From: Przewalskia tangutica
Taxonomy: Eukaryota; Streptophyta; Magnoliopsida; Solanales; Solanaceae
Direction of reading: 5' to 3'
Assembly (NCBI GenBank): GCA_029844215.1
Contig: CM056732.1
Span: 57,025,007 to 57,089,006 of the forward strand
DNA length: 64,000 nt
Positions 1-10,859 of this stretch are shown here, piece after piece. The notes beneath the pieces were generated by a model. It was not told the origin of the DNA. It saw only the letters and a list, made by a program, of their open reading frames with translations, and did no database searches. Each line of letters begins with the position of its first letter. Within the stretch, counting starts at the first letter, position 1. A program made the position numbers and the translations under genes.

Positions 1-166
1 ACTTATAACACAACTCTAAAGCACGATCTCGAGTGAGAAGAATGGAAAGCAATCCTAAATATCCTATAGCCTCCGATTATTGGTGGTGCACAACACACCG
101 ATAATCAAGACTCTACTAGATACGGCTGCAGACACTTTCCGAGGATTAATCGCTCGATACCACTTT
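1..166 (-). other. E1 untranslated leader with primer binding site
   Basis: This stretch joins the 5' LTR to gag. The primer binding site is 151-162 (minus strand TGGTATCGAGCG), four bases from the LTR end. It is the plant initiator methionine tRNA type TGGTATCAGAGC with CAG read as CG. The rest matches the leaders of the other elements, including the motif around GATTATCGGTGTGTTGTG. No start codon of gag is reached. Confidence 0.8.
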
Positions 167-1795
167 TGTCACGACTGCCCGGCTCGTGATCGTGCCTTAC
201 CCGGCACCCAAGTAGTCATACATCGAGAAAATCGGAATATAAAACAACCAAGATATGAAAGCAGATAAATAAGACACGCTTTAGGGAAAAGTTGCCTTCG
301 GCATATATGTATATAAATACCCCAAAATGAGCGATTCATCCCAACCTTACAGGAAGGAGTCGTGATAACAGTACCAAGTATGTGGCGAAAATCGTAAATG
401 AAATCATAGTAGTCTATATAAAGCGGGAGACATGTATGATAACCAAAACTACGATTCTGATAAATAAGCGATCCACGCCAAGTCGTGACTCACGCCTCAA
501 AGTCATCATAAACCGTGCGGGGTAAGTACGAAGGCATAGCCGACTACTAAAACCCACGGTACAAACAAGGTCAGAATCGTATCAAGAGATCTGTCTGGCC
601 GTCACATGATCAAAGCCGCCACTCGCCCGCAGATCTAATGTGCTGGCGTCAGCCTCGAACTTCCGTAGCTCGCACGGGCCACCCAACGCCCGCATGAGGT
701 ATTCCCGCATCGGTAGCTACTCCCGGCGGCGTCTGGACTCGCCGTCCGCGTAGCACAAAGACCGCATGACCACAAGGCCGCATACTAACACGGAACTCCG
801 CGATAGGCCATCTGCACTGCATAAGGTATTCTCGAATCATAGGTCACCGGACCGCTGAGTCTACCCGCGTCGGAGGCGCTTAACCCGAATCACGAGTGAT
901 ATAATATTAACATAACGACATCGTTAAACAACCTAAGCACAACAAGGGAAAACCCCTTACACAAACATCACAAGATACTAACTCACGTAGCATCCTAACA
1001 TGTTTACTTATCAAGTCAACAAGAAAGTATTACAAGACTATCACAAATCAATACAATCAAGTTATTCACACAAGGTACTTTCTACATTATGTTAACAAGT
1101 TCGGGTTTGTAGCCCCAAAGTACTTCATGTATTACTCTTTTAAAAGATCCGTTCCTTTCACAAAAGTCACACAATACGTAGTATAAAAATAGAGTGATTA
1201 TCTTTTGAAGTAAATCGTAACACTTCTCTTTGTAAAATCAAGTAACAACATTCTTTTCCCAACGTTCAAGTTTGCCTAATTTCAATTACTCAAGTTTCTC
1301 ATTTTCGAAAGGTTTCGTAGTTCATAGTTTTAATCCTTTAAAACAATTTGAGAAACATATACCTTATGTGTGAGTCGGTTATTATTGTTAATAACAATCT
1401 TATTACAAAGACCATGATCTAGGAAATGTAATATCATTTTGTCTCATCTTAGCTCTATCTGGATGGAAGTTTCTTGGTTTTAATAATACTTTATTAGTCA
1501 AAACATTTCCCTTTATTAAGCCATTCGTGGTTTGTTCGACATTCATTCTGATCGGTAAAACATCATTCCTTTTGAAAACCAAAAATACTATTTACTCACG
1601 AATGAGGTTTCACACTTTTTCACATTAGTATAATTAAGTCAAGTCTCTATTTTCTTAAATCAATAAATCATTCTTTTTATCACTCTTAAGCCGTTATACC
1701 TAACTTCCCATAAAGCTAGTATAACTCTTAAGCTTTTAAAACCAAGTGTTACTCTTAAAAAGGTTTCTTAATTCTTTTGAACTACTTGATTCTTT

Positions 1796-1874
1796 TATTC
1801 AGGCTTAAGTCAAAAGACATTGCCGTACTTATTATTCAGGCTTAAGTCCGAAGACATTGCCGTAATTATTATTC
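1796..1874 (-). repeat. 37-bp tandem repeat, two copies
   Basis: The unit contains ATTCAGGCTTAAGTC followed by AGACATTGCCGTA. There are two copies here, three in each E3 LTR, and one in the E2 and E6 LTRs. Copy number therefore changes between lineages at one fixed LTR position. Confidence 0.8.
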
Positions 1875-2647
1875 AGTTAACACACGTACGTCTGCCGTAC
1901 TATATACATATTCTTTAAAATATCATGCTTAAGAGGATAGGGAGAATCACATACCTTCTCGGCGAAATCCACCTGCCAAGTTGAATATGTCGCGCGCAGA
2001 GAATCGACTATAATACAAATACGTCTATCAACGTCTAGATCGCATCGCATAAAAGCTCTAAGCAGAGGGTTCGCTATTCTATGGACATTTGGGCAGCACT
2101 TCCCTACCCGGTGAGCTACTCAAGTCTACTGTGAAAACAGTCCTATGTAAGTACAGTTCTATTATTCTTCTTTTAAACCCTTCTACTGTGATATCAGTTC
2201 AATTCTATTCTTTAATATCCTTCTAAGTATTTATACTTATTCCTATACTTCTACAGTATGTATTTTCTAATTACAAAAGGAGGATAAGGTTATTTACCTC
2301 GGTAAGCCCAATAATATCCTAGATAAAAGTCGCGCCTGAGCAAGGTTTAGCTCCTAAGTTGTACGCTCCGGTAGCTCCAAGAAAACCTTAGAAGTTCTTC
2401 ACAACTTCTACTAAGGACTAAGGGATTTGGGCTAGGGTATTTTGGGCATTATAACAATACTAGAAGGCAACTTTTCTACCAAGGGAGGGGGGGTAGATTT
2501 CGGCTAGGCTAGAGGGGGATTAGCCTCGGCTAAGCTTCTCAAAGGGGGGGGGGGGGAGGTGTGTTGGACGAAAAGGCTTAAGGGAGAGGAGAGGATTTTA
2601 GACTTGGAAAGATTTTGTGGATGAAGAACTCTTCACCTTAAGAGGGG

Positions 2648-2655
2648 TATTTATA
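2648..2655 (-). promoter_or_regulatory. LTR TATA box of E1
   Basis: TATAAATA on the minus strand, in the same context as the other A-type LTRs (followed by CCCCTCTTAA). It probably marks the retrotransposon RNA promoter, with the U3/R border some 30 bases downstream. Confidence 0.65.
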
Positions 2656-3321
2656 GGTCAAGACATGGCCAACCAAGGGCCAAGATGATGCCAAGTGCAA
2701 GGCAAGTGTAGGGTGAGGATTTAGGCAAGTGTACCTAGCCAACTTGCACACAAAATATCCTACCAACTCCAAGACAAAAATGCCAACCCATTCGGCCCTA
2801 TAGACGCCTCAAGTCCATCAATTGGAGGGTGACAAGTGTCGCCCTCCCGTTGATCAAAATGTTTCGTCTCTCGGAAAAATCCGCAAAATTAGAAATGGCA
2901 TAGCCTAATTTATCTGCGAGTCTTGTAAAGCGTTTAGTCGAAAACGACTGTCGGGTGTTGTGCACAAAGTGAAATCGTCGAAGCCAACTAGGGGTGACAC
3001 GTGTCTCCCTCTGCGTCAAAATATTTCATCTTAGAAAATATCAACAATGGCCAAAATCTCAAAACAAAGTGGGCCCCACAAACCCAGTAAATTTCTCCTG
3101 GGCCCCACGTGACCATTTCCAAAATAAAATTCCATAATTCTCTAATATTCCAAGAAGTCCGAATACCAAATCGGGAATCCAATTCCATTAACGAACCTTT
3201 TCCTTCACAAAACCGGAAACTTTTCCGTGGAAAAATCACCTCTTTCTTCCTTTCCAATTTCAATGTCGTACTCTCGTACGTACGTCCTCGCATACATACC
3301 CTGGAACTACGGGGCATAACA

Positions 3322-3335
3322 ATCGGGTCGTGACA
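3322..3335 (+). other. 14-bp terminal remnant of a plus-strand LTR
   Basis: ATCGGGTCGTGACA is the exact 3' end form of these LTRs (compare 30262-30275 and 27067-27080). It sits between the outer end of E1 and an interrupted B-type LTR. The simplest reading is that a plus-strand element inserted into the B-type LTR and E1 later inserted 14 bp inside its end. The rest would lie beyond the left edge. The bases after it, 3336-3340 (GATGA), would be its target duplication. Confidence 0.55.
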
Positions 3336-3897
3336 GATGAAGTCTTGCAAGCTCAAAGGGTCTATTTATAGAACAATCAATGGCCAAGATGAAAGCAAGT
3401 GTATGGTGAGGATTAGGGACAAGTGTGTGTGAGTTCTTCCAACCAAATGTCCACCACAACTTTGTGACAAGTGTCCACCACAACAATGAGACATGTGGCT
3501 AGCCACATGTCTCAAAAACGTCCAAGGCCACACTATTTTCGGCCATAGGGCCACATGGGGTGCCATGTGTCGCCCTCCTACTCGTCCAAAATATTTCATC
3601 TTCCGAAAATATCCGTAATGCCACAAATTTCGAAAATAAAGTGGGCCCTACAACCGTAAATTCCTCCCGCGGGCCCCACGTGACCAATTCCGGAAATAAA
3701 ATTCCATAATTCTCAAATATCCCAAAAAGTCCGAATACCAAATCTGGGAATCCAATTCCCATTAACGAACCTTTTTCCTTCACAAAATCCGGAAACTTTT
3801 CCGTCGAAAAATCACATCTTTCTTCCTTTCAAATTTTAATGTCGTATTCTCGTACGTACGTCCTTGTATACATACTCTGGAACTACGGGGTGTAACA
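3336..3897 (-). repeat. Truncated B-type LTR, promoter-proximal part
   Basis: The minus strand starts at 3897 with TGTTACACCCCG and runs through a B-like U3 to a TATA box (TATAAATA, 3363-3370), stopping at 3336 where another element is inserted. It resembles 2980-3321 and the array LTRs, including the GGGCCC-rich segment next to GGTCACGTGG and the upstream palindrome near 3559-3578. The possible target duplication on the right is 3898-3902 (CTTTG). It has no coding content. Confidence 0.7.
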
Positions 3898-4063
3898 CTT
3901 TGACTTGTTTAATTGAGAATTATTCTATGTGTGCCTTGATAAGTACTTTGGCTTGCTTAAATAAGGATTTCTCTTGGTTTATGTGAAAAGAAGCCATGGT
4001 AATTGTTTTGGTTTATGTGAAAAGAAGGCATGGTAATTGTCTTGGTTTGTGTAAAGGCATGGT
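3898..4063. repeat. Host DNA with short minisatellite, left block
   Basis: This is one of three stretches without retrotransposon sequence. It ends in repeats of about 35 bp containing CTTGGTTTATGTGAAAAGAA and GGCATGGTAATTG. The same repeat continues at 23461-23533 and 27081-27125, so the three blocks were contiguous before E2 and the solo LTR inserted. No ORF or RNA gene is seen in it. The last five bases, ATGGT, are the E2 target site. Confidence 0.75.
4059..4063. repeat. E2 target-site duplication, left copy (ATGGT)
   Basis: ATGGT directly precedes TGTTATACCCCG at 4064 and is repeated at 23456-23460 directly after the E2 3' LTR end. Confidence 0.9.
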
Positions 4064-4279
4064 TGTTATACCCCGTATTTCCAGAGTATGTACGTGAGGA
4101 CGTACGTAGAAAAGTTTGAACTTTAAAGTAGGCTTGGACGAAATTATTTTGTGCACAACACCCGATTAGAATCGTTTTTCGACGAAACGTTTTACAAAAC
4201 TTGCGAAGGGAAAATTCCGGCTATGTCATTTTTAATTTTTGCGGATTTTTCCGAGAGACGAAACATTTTGGACCAACGA

Positions 4280-4301
4280 GAGGGCGACACTTGTCACCCT
4301 C
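4280..4301. promoter_or_regulatory. Conserved U3 palindrome (E2 5' LTR)
   Basis: Arms GAGGGCGACA and TGTCACCCTC around a 2-bp centre, about 160 bp upstream of the TATA box. Related palindromes sit at the matching place in every LTR subfamily here, some with a CACGTG G-box core. A transcription-factor site is inferred, not shown. Confidence 0.5.
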
Positions 4302-4460
4302 AAGTTGGTGGAGTGTGGACGGCAAGCCTTGCACGATTTAGGGGTCTTAGTTGGTAGGATATTTGTGAGGGATTTATGGAGTAGGGACTAGGGGGCACTT
4401 GGGCAAATCTTGGCCCTCCACTTGCCCCCCACTTGGCTAGATCATGGCCATTGGTTTCCC

Positions 4461-4468
4461 TATAAATA
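4461..4468 (+). promoter_or_regulatory. LTR TATA box of E2 5' LTR
   Basis: TATAAATA, about 400 bp from the LTR start, followed by a pyrimidine-rich stretch and CTTTCTTCATCC, a plausible start region for the element RNA. The same layout occurs in all A-type LTRs here. Confidence 0.65.
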
Positions 4469-4847
4469 CCCCTCCCTTTGTGAAGCTTTCTTCATCCACT
4501 CCTCACTTCCTCAAGTCTTGAAAACCCCTCCCCCATTTCGTGAAGGCCTTTGGCCGAGAGTCCCCCCCCCCCCTCCCTAGTGAAGGCCCTTGGCCGAGGG
4601 GTACACCCTCCCTTGCCTTGTTGTTCTCGTAGAATACACCCACCCCCCCTCTTGGTAGAAATACTCTCCAAGTATTGTTACTATACCCAAAATACCTTAA
4701 CCTTATACCTTGTAGTATTCCAAAGATACCTCTATACGTAGAGCCCGGAAATACTACCTTATGTCCTTTTTGTCTCAAACCGAAACCCTAAGGAAAATCT
4801 TCATAGCCGGTTGAAGTATTAAGAAGAAGTTGCGTAGAACTTCTAAG

Positions 4848-4852
4848 GGTTG
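4848..4852. repeat. E3 target-site duplication, left copy (GGTTG)
   Basis: GGTTG precedes the E3 end at 4853 and recurs at 14624-14628. The uninterrupted site is seen in the E2 3' LTR near 20843 (CTAAGGGTTGTTTGGAGC). Confidence 0.93.
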
Positions 4853-6021
4853 TGTCACGACCCGTTCCGGGGCCCGTGACTGGTGCCTTACCGGGGCACC
4901 CAAGTAGTCATACATCAGAGTAACCAGCGGAATATAAAACAAGACAGGAATCAAATGAAAATTTAGACCACGCTTATATGAGAAAAAGTCGCTTTCGGCA
5001 TAATATATATAAACCAAAATCGCGGTTTACATCCCTTACTGCATGGGACTACAGACCTCTAAGGAAGTAAACAACTATGGCGGGGCAGGGCCCGCCATAC
5101 ACGACAACGATACAAAACTATCTACAACAGGAGATCATACCAAAGTAGAGCCTCCTAGAAGATGGAGCTCGACACCAACGCAAAGATCCTAAGGATGCGG
5201 ATCTAGCACTGCTTGCCTTTACTGCGGCATGAGCGGCCCGAAGGAGGTCGATAACAGTACTAAGTATGTGGCGTAAAATACTTAAATGAAATCATATCAT
5301 TTTAAAACCGGTTTACAAATATACGCGAAACAACGATATCGCACATAGTGCCACATCATAAACAAGAGCAACAATAGGTAATCGTAATAGGTCTTTTCTA
5401 GGTGCGAATGATCGGCGAGCCAATCGCGCGTAGTATCACTATGCAAGCCTAATCACGACTCCGTAGTCGCGTAGGCCACTCACATAGGCCCGCATGTAGG
5501 TATAACCCGCGTCGGTAGCTACTCCTCGGCATCGCCCCGACTCGTAGTCCGCATGGCCACATGACCGCATGAGGTATAACCCGCACACTAACACGGAACT
5601 CTCGTAGCTCGCGTAGGTCCCCTCGACCCGCATGAGGTATTCTCGAATCATGGTCCTGCATCACCGAGTCTACCGCGTGGAGGCGACAACCCCGTAACAT
5701 GTCAAGAGGTGAGTGATATAATACTAACATAATGACTTATCGTTAAACAACATAAGCACAACAAGAATACCCTCTTATACAAACGTTACAAGATACTAAC
5801 ACACATAGCATCATATCATGTCTACTTATCAAACCATTTTATTCTTTCCATTAATATAAGTCTGTTATAAACACATAAGTAACTGTTCCTTTTATCAGTC
5901 TTAAGTTGTTATACCTAACTTCCCATAAAGCTAGTATAACTCTTAAGCTTTTTGTTTAAAAACCAATTAGTTTTCTTCATTAAAATGATTCAAGATTCTT
6001 TTGGAATGCATCAAGATTCTT

Positions 6022-6140
6022 ATTATTCAGGCTTAAGTCAAAAGACATTGTCGTAGTTATTATTCAGGCTTAAGTCAAAAGACATTGCCGTAGTTATTAT
6101 TCAGGCTTAAGTCAAAAGACATTGCCGTAGTTATTATTCG
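6022..6140 (-). repeat. 37-bp tandem repeat, three copies (E3 3' LTR)
   Basis: Three direct copies of the ATTCAGGCTTAAGTC unit. The partner LTR has three as well (13367-13485), so the expansion predates insertion. Confidence 0.9.
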
Positions 6141-6866
6141 ATCAACACATGTATGCGTCTCACCATACTATATATATTTTAAAATATCATGCTTTAGGAA
6201 GAATCACATACCTTCTCGGCGAAATCCACCTGCCAAGTCGAGTATGTCGCGTGCAGAGAATCAGTCTATAACAGTCAAATACGTCTATCAACGTCTGTAT
6301 GCATGTGATTCTAAGCGAGGGTTCTCTATTCTACGGAAATTTGGGCGGACTTCCCTGCGGTAAGTTATGCGATCTTGTAAAGCAGTCTATGTGAGTACAG
6401 TTCAATTATTCATCTTTTATACCCTTCTACTTTGTGATAAGTTCAATTCTATAATATTCTTCTAAGTATTTATACTTATTCTTACACTTCTACAGATGTA
6501 TTCTCTAATTACAAAAGAAGGATAAGTTTATTTACCTCGATAAGCCCAAAATTATCCAAGTTAAGCGTCGCTCCGAGCAAGGTTTAGCTCTAATTTATGC
6601 GCTCAGATAGCTCAGAACCCTTAGAAGTTCTTCACAACTTCTACTAAGTACAAAGGGATTTGGGCTAGGGTATTTTGGGCATTATAACAATACTAGAAGG
6701 CCAGTGATCTACCACGGGCGGGGGGGTAGGTTTCGGCTAGGCTCGGGGGCGTTGCCTCGGCCAGGCTTCAAAGGGAGGAGTGTTTGGACGAAAGCTACAA
6801 GGAGAGGGAAGGATTTTAGCCTTGGAAAGTTTGTTTGTGGATGAAGAACTCTTCATCACAAGAGGG

Positions 6867-6874
6867 TATTTATA
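6867..6874 (-). promoter_or_regulatory. LTR TATA box of E3 3' LTR
   Basis: TATAAATA on the minus strand, about 390 bp inside the LTR, in the same surroundings as 14215-14222. Confidence 0.6.
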
Positions 6875-7258
6875 GGTCAAGGATGGCCAACCAATGGCCA
6901 AGATTATGCAAGTGCAAGGCAAGTGTAGGGTGAGGATTAGGGAAAGTGTCCTTAGCCAACTTGCACACAAAATATCCTACCAACTCCAAGACAAAAATGG
7001 CCATCCAATTCGGCCTAATCTTGCGTCCAACAATGAGAGGGTGACAAGTGTCGCCTCTCTCGTTGGTCCAAATGTTTCGTCTCGGAAAAATCCGCAAAAA
7101 TTAGAAATGACATAGCGGAATTTATCCTACGCGAGTTGTGTAAAGCGTTTCGTCGAAAAGCGATCCTTTTAATGAGTTGTGCCCAAAAACGTCCATTGCC
7201 TACTTTAAGGCTAAACTTTCGTGCGCCACGCCATACATACTGGAAATACGGTATAACA

Positions 7259-7270
7259 TTCTCCTCTCTT
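7259..7270 (-). other. E3 polypurine tract
   Basis: AAGAGAGGAGAA on the minus strand directly abuts the 3' LTR, the place where plus-strand DNA synthesis is primed. Just upstream (7275-7289) is the ACATTCG/CGAATGT inverted repeat found before every polypurine tract here. Confidence 0.8.
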
Positions 7271-7429
7271 AGAAACATTCGTCGAATGTTCCTTCCCAAA
7301 GCGATTAACGATAAGATTCTTCATAACTTAGCGATTGCAAATGCCACACACGGCCCGCAGAACAACACTTAGGCATAAACGATAACGAAAATTTACAAGT
7401 AGGAAAGTGAATTACGGAGGTGTGGGGAA

Positions 7430-8880
7430 TAGGTGAGATACTTCTGCCTCATGTCCTCGCCGGCTTCCCACGTCATCTCCTCCCGAGCTCGTTCGCCACG
7501 TAACTTTGACGGAAGCCACGTCCTTGGTCGCAGACGCCTAACGGCGATCGATTATCGCTATGGAATCTCCTCATCGATAACCCCTCGGTCACACTGGACA
7601 TCGTCAATCGGATGCACCTAGATGGATCCCGATACATCTCCTCAAAGTAGAAACATGAAACACGGATGCCGCCTCCGGATCGGACGGCAGATCCAACTCG
7701 TAGGCAACCTTGCCTACCTGCGGACAATCGATAGGGCCCGATGTACCTTGGTGAGTTTCCCTTTCTTCCGAATCTCATCACACGCCGTGGGTGACACCTT
7801 CAGAAAACCCAATCATCAACCTTGAACTCCGGATGCCGACGGCGATGATCTGCGTATGACTTACATCGACTACGGTATCGGCAACCTCTCTGGATAAGCT
7901 TCACCTTATCCACTGCTGCACCAAATCGTCCCACTAATCGCACCTCGCCACATCGAACCAGCCTATCGGCGATCTGCACTTCCTCTCATACAAGGCCTCA
8001 TAAGGCGCCATCCGAATCGGAGTGGTAGCTATTATTATCGCGAACTCAACTAGAGGCAAATGATCCTCCCGGCTACCCACGAAGTCAATAACACGTGCTC
8101 GCGAGATATCCTCAAAGTTCGGATAGTGCGCTCGGCTGTCCGTCTGCGTGGATGGAATGCGTTACTCGAGCTCACTGCGTCCCCAAACCCATACGGAAGG
8201 ACCTCAAGTTAGCGTAATCGGGCTCCTGCATGCGATATGATCGAAATAGGAACTCCATGCGACCGGCGATCTCTCGGATGTAAAGTCCGCATAATCCTCG
8301 ATCGAAAAAGTCGTCTGACGGGAAGAAAGTGGGCTGATTTTGTCACCGTCGGCGATAACCCATATAGAATCATGTCTCCTCCGAGTGCGAGGCAATCGTG
8401 ATGAAGTCCATGTTGATCACCTCCACTTCCGGTCGGGATCTCTATCGTGCGCAACAAACCACCGGGCCTCCGGTGCTCTACCTTCACTGCGACAACACAC
8501 GGGCGGAGCTACGAACTCGCAACGTCCTCTTGAGCCATCCCACCAATACACGGATCTAAGGTCGTGGTACATCTTGGTCGACCACGGATGGATAGAGTAA
8601 CGCGCCGTGTGCTTCCCAAGAACACTCTGCAAGTCTCAAACATCTGGAACACACAACGCCCTCAAACCTTAGCACCCCGTGGTTACCTCAAAGACCCTTC
8701 CTCACGAAGGTCGTATCCACGATACCGAATCAAACCGGATCCTCGGCTGTTGCCTCTTCACCTCCTCGGCGATGGAAGACTCGGCAACCTCACGAACTCT
8801 AACCCCGCTATCGAATCAATCAAGCGGACACCAAGGCTCGCTAACCGATGCAAATCACGAACCATGCCCCTCTCTCTAGC
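7430..8880 (-). pseudogene. pol: E3 pol: integrase and chromodomain-like tail, frameshifted
   Basis: The integrase of a Ty3/gypsy element, which joins the cDNA ends to host DNA. Domains in order on the minus strand: zinc-binding region (8632-8417) with SIHPWSTKMYHDL and a later CC pair; catalytic-core pieces (8487-8060) with KSAHFLPVR and HGVPISIIS; a PYEAL...RKCRSPIGWFDV segment near 8000; the C-terminal GPY-type module (7781-7640) with MMRFGRKG then PRYIGPY; and a tail near 7560-7440 reading VASVKVTWR then EEMTWEAGEDM, similar to the degenerate chromodomain of Tekay-type elements, which is thought to guide insertion to heterochromatin. At least four frameshifts break it, many at CCG or CAG sites. 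It continues the RNase H region without a gap. Confidence 0.88.
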
Positions 8881-9325
8881 CGCACATCCGATAGGCTCCC
8901 CATCGACCTACGACTAGAGCATCGCCACAACATTGGCCTTCCCGGGTGGTACAGATATCAACATCGTAATCCTTAAGCAACTGTAACCACCGTCTCTGTC
9001 GTAAGTTCAACTCCCTCTGGCTAAAGATATACTGGAGGCTCTTGTGGTCTGTATAAATATCCACGTGAACCCCATACAAATAGTGCCTCCAGATCTTCAA
9101 AGCGTGAATCACCGCTGCCAACTCCAAATCATGGGTGGGGTAGTTCCTCTCGTGTTTCTTAAGCTGTCGGGATGCGTACGCTATAACTCTACCCTGCTGC
9201 ATCAACACACATCCCAGCCCGATGCCTGACGCATCACAATACACGACATAACCATCCGACCCTGCGGAAGAGTAAGAAGCGGGCGGTCGTCGATCTCTCG
9301 CCAAAGAATCTGAAACCCTGCTCAC
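8876..9325 (-). pseudogene. pol: E3 pol: RNase H
   Basis: RNase H degrades the RNA strand during reverse transcription. A 149-codon open stretch holds the retroelement RNase H core: YCDAS (D31), THDLELAAV (E68) and YTDHKSL (D93), followed by LNLRQRRWLQLLKDYD, typical of the plant Ty3/gypsy connection to integrase. The last conserved Asp region reads GDALVVG after a frameshift. It overlaps the end of the RT frame (9322-9325), showing a frameshift between two parts of one polyprotein, not separate genes. Tekay/Del similarity is judged by eye. Confidence 0.92.
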
Positions 9326-10080
9326 GCATCAGTCCACTGAAAATTAGATGCCTTCTGAGTCAGCCTAGTCAATGGTGCAGAGATAGAAGCAAACTTCTCT
9401 ACGAACCGCCGATAATAACCTGCAAGGCCCAGAAAACTGCGAACCTCTGTCGGAGTAGTAGGTCTAGGCCAAGTCCTGACTGCCTCGATCTTGGCCGTAT
9501 CCACTCGAATGCCATCAGCCCCGACAATATGCCCAAGAAAAGCCACCGAAGTCAACCAAAACTCACATTTGGAAAACTTGGCGTATAACTGCTGGTCCCG
9601 GAGAACTGTCAGCACAGTCCTCAAATGCTCCGCATGCTCCTGCTCTGAGCGAGAATAAACCAAGATATCATCAATGAACACTATCACAAACGTGTCCAAA
9701 AATGGTTTGAACACTCGGTTCATCAAATCCATGAATACTGCCGGAGCATTGGTCAACCCAAAAGACATGACCCTGAACTCATAATGCGTCTGCGGGTCCG
9801 AATGCGATCCTAGGGACATCCACCTCTCGACTACGCTGATGATAGCGAGCAGATCAATCTTGTAGAAACATCTCGCGCCACGGCCTGGTCGAACAAATCA
9901 TCAATCACAGGAAGGGGTATACATTCTTAATGGTCACCTTGTTCACCGTAATCAACACACATGCGCGGCGTCCGTCCTTCTTCTTCACGAACAATACGGC
10001 GCTCCCGGAGAAACACTAGGCTGATGAAGCCGCTTCTCGGCCAAATCTCTCGGTGGTCCTTGACTCTCTCAACTCGGCGG
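9322..10080 (-). pseudogene. pol: E3 pol: reverse transcriptase
   Basis: RNA-dependent DNA polymerase. The well-preserved palm and thumb are at 9819-9322 in one frame: YEFRVMSFGLTNAPAVFM, catalytic FIDDILVYSRS (FIDD at residues 48-51 of that stretch, near 9678-9667), KCEFW, FLGHIV, and SFLGLAGYYRRFVEKF leading to RNase H. The amino-terminal part is broken: near 10060-9950 it reads FISLVF then RMCVDYGEQGDH, the degraded form of the first catalytic Asp region, and near 9950-9820 pieces of the KNVYP and DVPRIAF motifs lie in other frames. The breaks make it inactive as written. Confidence 0.93.
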
Positions 10081-10329
10081 GTGCCATTACGTATGGCGGA
10101 ATGGAAATAGGCAGTGTGCGCAACACGTCTATACAAAACTCAATCTCCTCTCGGGAGGATACGGAGGTCGTCTGGAAACACGTGCGGGAACTCTCGACTC
10201 TGGGCCGGTGAAAATCGCACTGCGGCCTCGATATCAAACACCGACGAGATGGTAGATATACCCATTCGCACCATCTTCCTAGCCTTGAGGTAAGAAATAA
10301 ACTTACCCCTCGGCGTCTGATGTTCCCTC

Positions 10330-10700
10330 CCAACAACCGGCTCTCGCCGAAAGCTGGAACTGTACTACTCTCTCGGCGATCTACATTGGCGTAGCAGAAG
10401 CTAGCCAATCCATACCATGATCACATCGAAATCGGTCATGTCCAACTCTATCAAGTCGGCTAGGTCGGCGATCGCAAATGGTCACGGACAAGCCACTAAA
10501 TACCCGCCGAGCTACCACCGAATCACCCATGGCGTAGCTACCTCGAAAGGGTCTATGGACTCGGGCTCTATCCCTATCCTACTAGCAATAAGGGAGATAT
10601 ATGGGGCCAGTAGAACCGGATCTATCAAGGCATACACATCAAAACCGAATCGATAAGGTACACGGCGACATCGGTGAGGCCTCCCGATCTGCCCGTGGAC
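10330..10700 (-). pseudogene. E3 aspartic protease remnant
   Basis: This lies between the gag zinc knuckle and RT, the position of the retroelement protease that cuts the polyprotein. It reads DVYALIDPVLLAPYIS then SRIGIEPESIDPFEVATP; further on is LDMTDFDVIM and, in the next frame, a MDWLA-like end, which is the usual end of this protease. The expected catalytic D-S/T-G is not visible: LIDP is followed by VLL. A single-base loss near 10428 breaks the MGMDWLA motif. The assignment rests on order and on these motifs. Confidence 0.7.
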
Positions 10701-10859
10701 AAGGCATAAATGTGGTTCGAGGACCGCTAGAATCGACCAGCGCCCACGACCTGCCGCGACCTGCTGGTCCATGAGTACCACGCCTCGGGCGTGTAGCGTA
10801 GGGGCGAAGAACCGGCAGACCACGGTGAGCTCTACCACCAGCGCCCCGGTCGGACGATC

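Larger units (their letters stand above)
1..3321 (-). mobile_element. E1: partial Ty3/gypsy LTR retrotransposon, leaves window on the left
   Basis: Read on the minus strand this is a 5' LTR (3321 down to 167), a primer binding site and an untranslated leader that runs off the left edge before gag starts. The leader matches that of E3 (11988-12190) and the array units. The outer end is at 3321 (TGTTATGCCCCG on the minus strand). The next five bases, 3322-3326 (ATCGG), would be one copy of its target-site duplication; the other copy lies outside the window. No coding sequence of E1 is visible. Confidence 0.85.
167..3321 (-). repeat. E1 5' LTR (mosaic of A-type and B-type sequence)
   Basis: A 3155-bp LTR with ends TGTTATGCC and GTGACA on the minus strand. 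Most of it is A-type, like E3. From about 2980 to 3321 it switches to B-type sequence like the array LTRs, so it carries two versions of the upstream palindrome (2825-2846 and about 2993-3014). It holds a TATA box (2648-2655), two 37-bp repeats (about 1796-1874) and a GC-rich CATGCGG region (about 640-840). It also lacks the stretch corresponding to much of the conserved hairpin region near 352-362, by deletion. No gene is present. Confidence 0.8.
4064..4852 (+). repeat. E2 5' LTR, first part (before E3)
   Basis: It starts TGTTATACCCCGTATTTCC and is nearly identical to the start of the 3' LTR at 20033. It contains the palindrome at 4280-4301, the TATA box at 4461-4468 and a C-rich transcribed leader. 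It stops at GGTTG (4848-4852), where E3 is inserted. The next LTR bases resume at 14629. Confidence 0.9.
4853..7258 (-). repeat. E3 3' LTR
   Basis: A 2406-bp LTR paired with 12191-14623. It contains a TATA box (6867-6874), three 37-bp repeats (6022-6140) and the GC-rich CATGCGG region (about 5480-5660). Compared with its partner it shows mostly small gaps and changes at CCG, CAG and CTG sites. It is about 1 kb shorter than the E2 LTRs but shares their ends and conserved blocks. No gene is present. Confidence 0.92.

Noticed and set aside
151..162. A different tRNA primer (TGGTATCGAGCG) in E1, E3, E6 and the array
   Set aside because: It differs from the initiator-Met site of E2 and E4 only by CAG read as CG, the same change seen at many other places, so a sequencing or consensus effect is more likely than a new primer.
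4064..4852. Independent solo LTR at 4064
   Set aside because: The sequence resumes exactly after the E3 duplication at 14629, and the ATGGT duplication pairs 4059-4063 with 23456-23460, so it is half of the E2 5' LTR.
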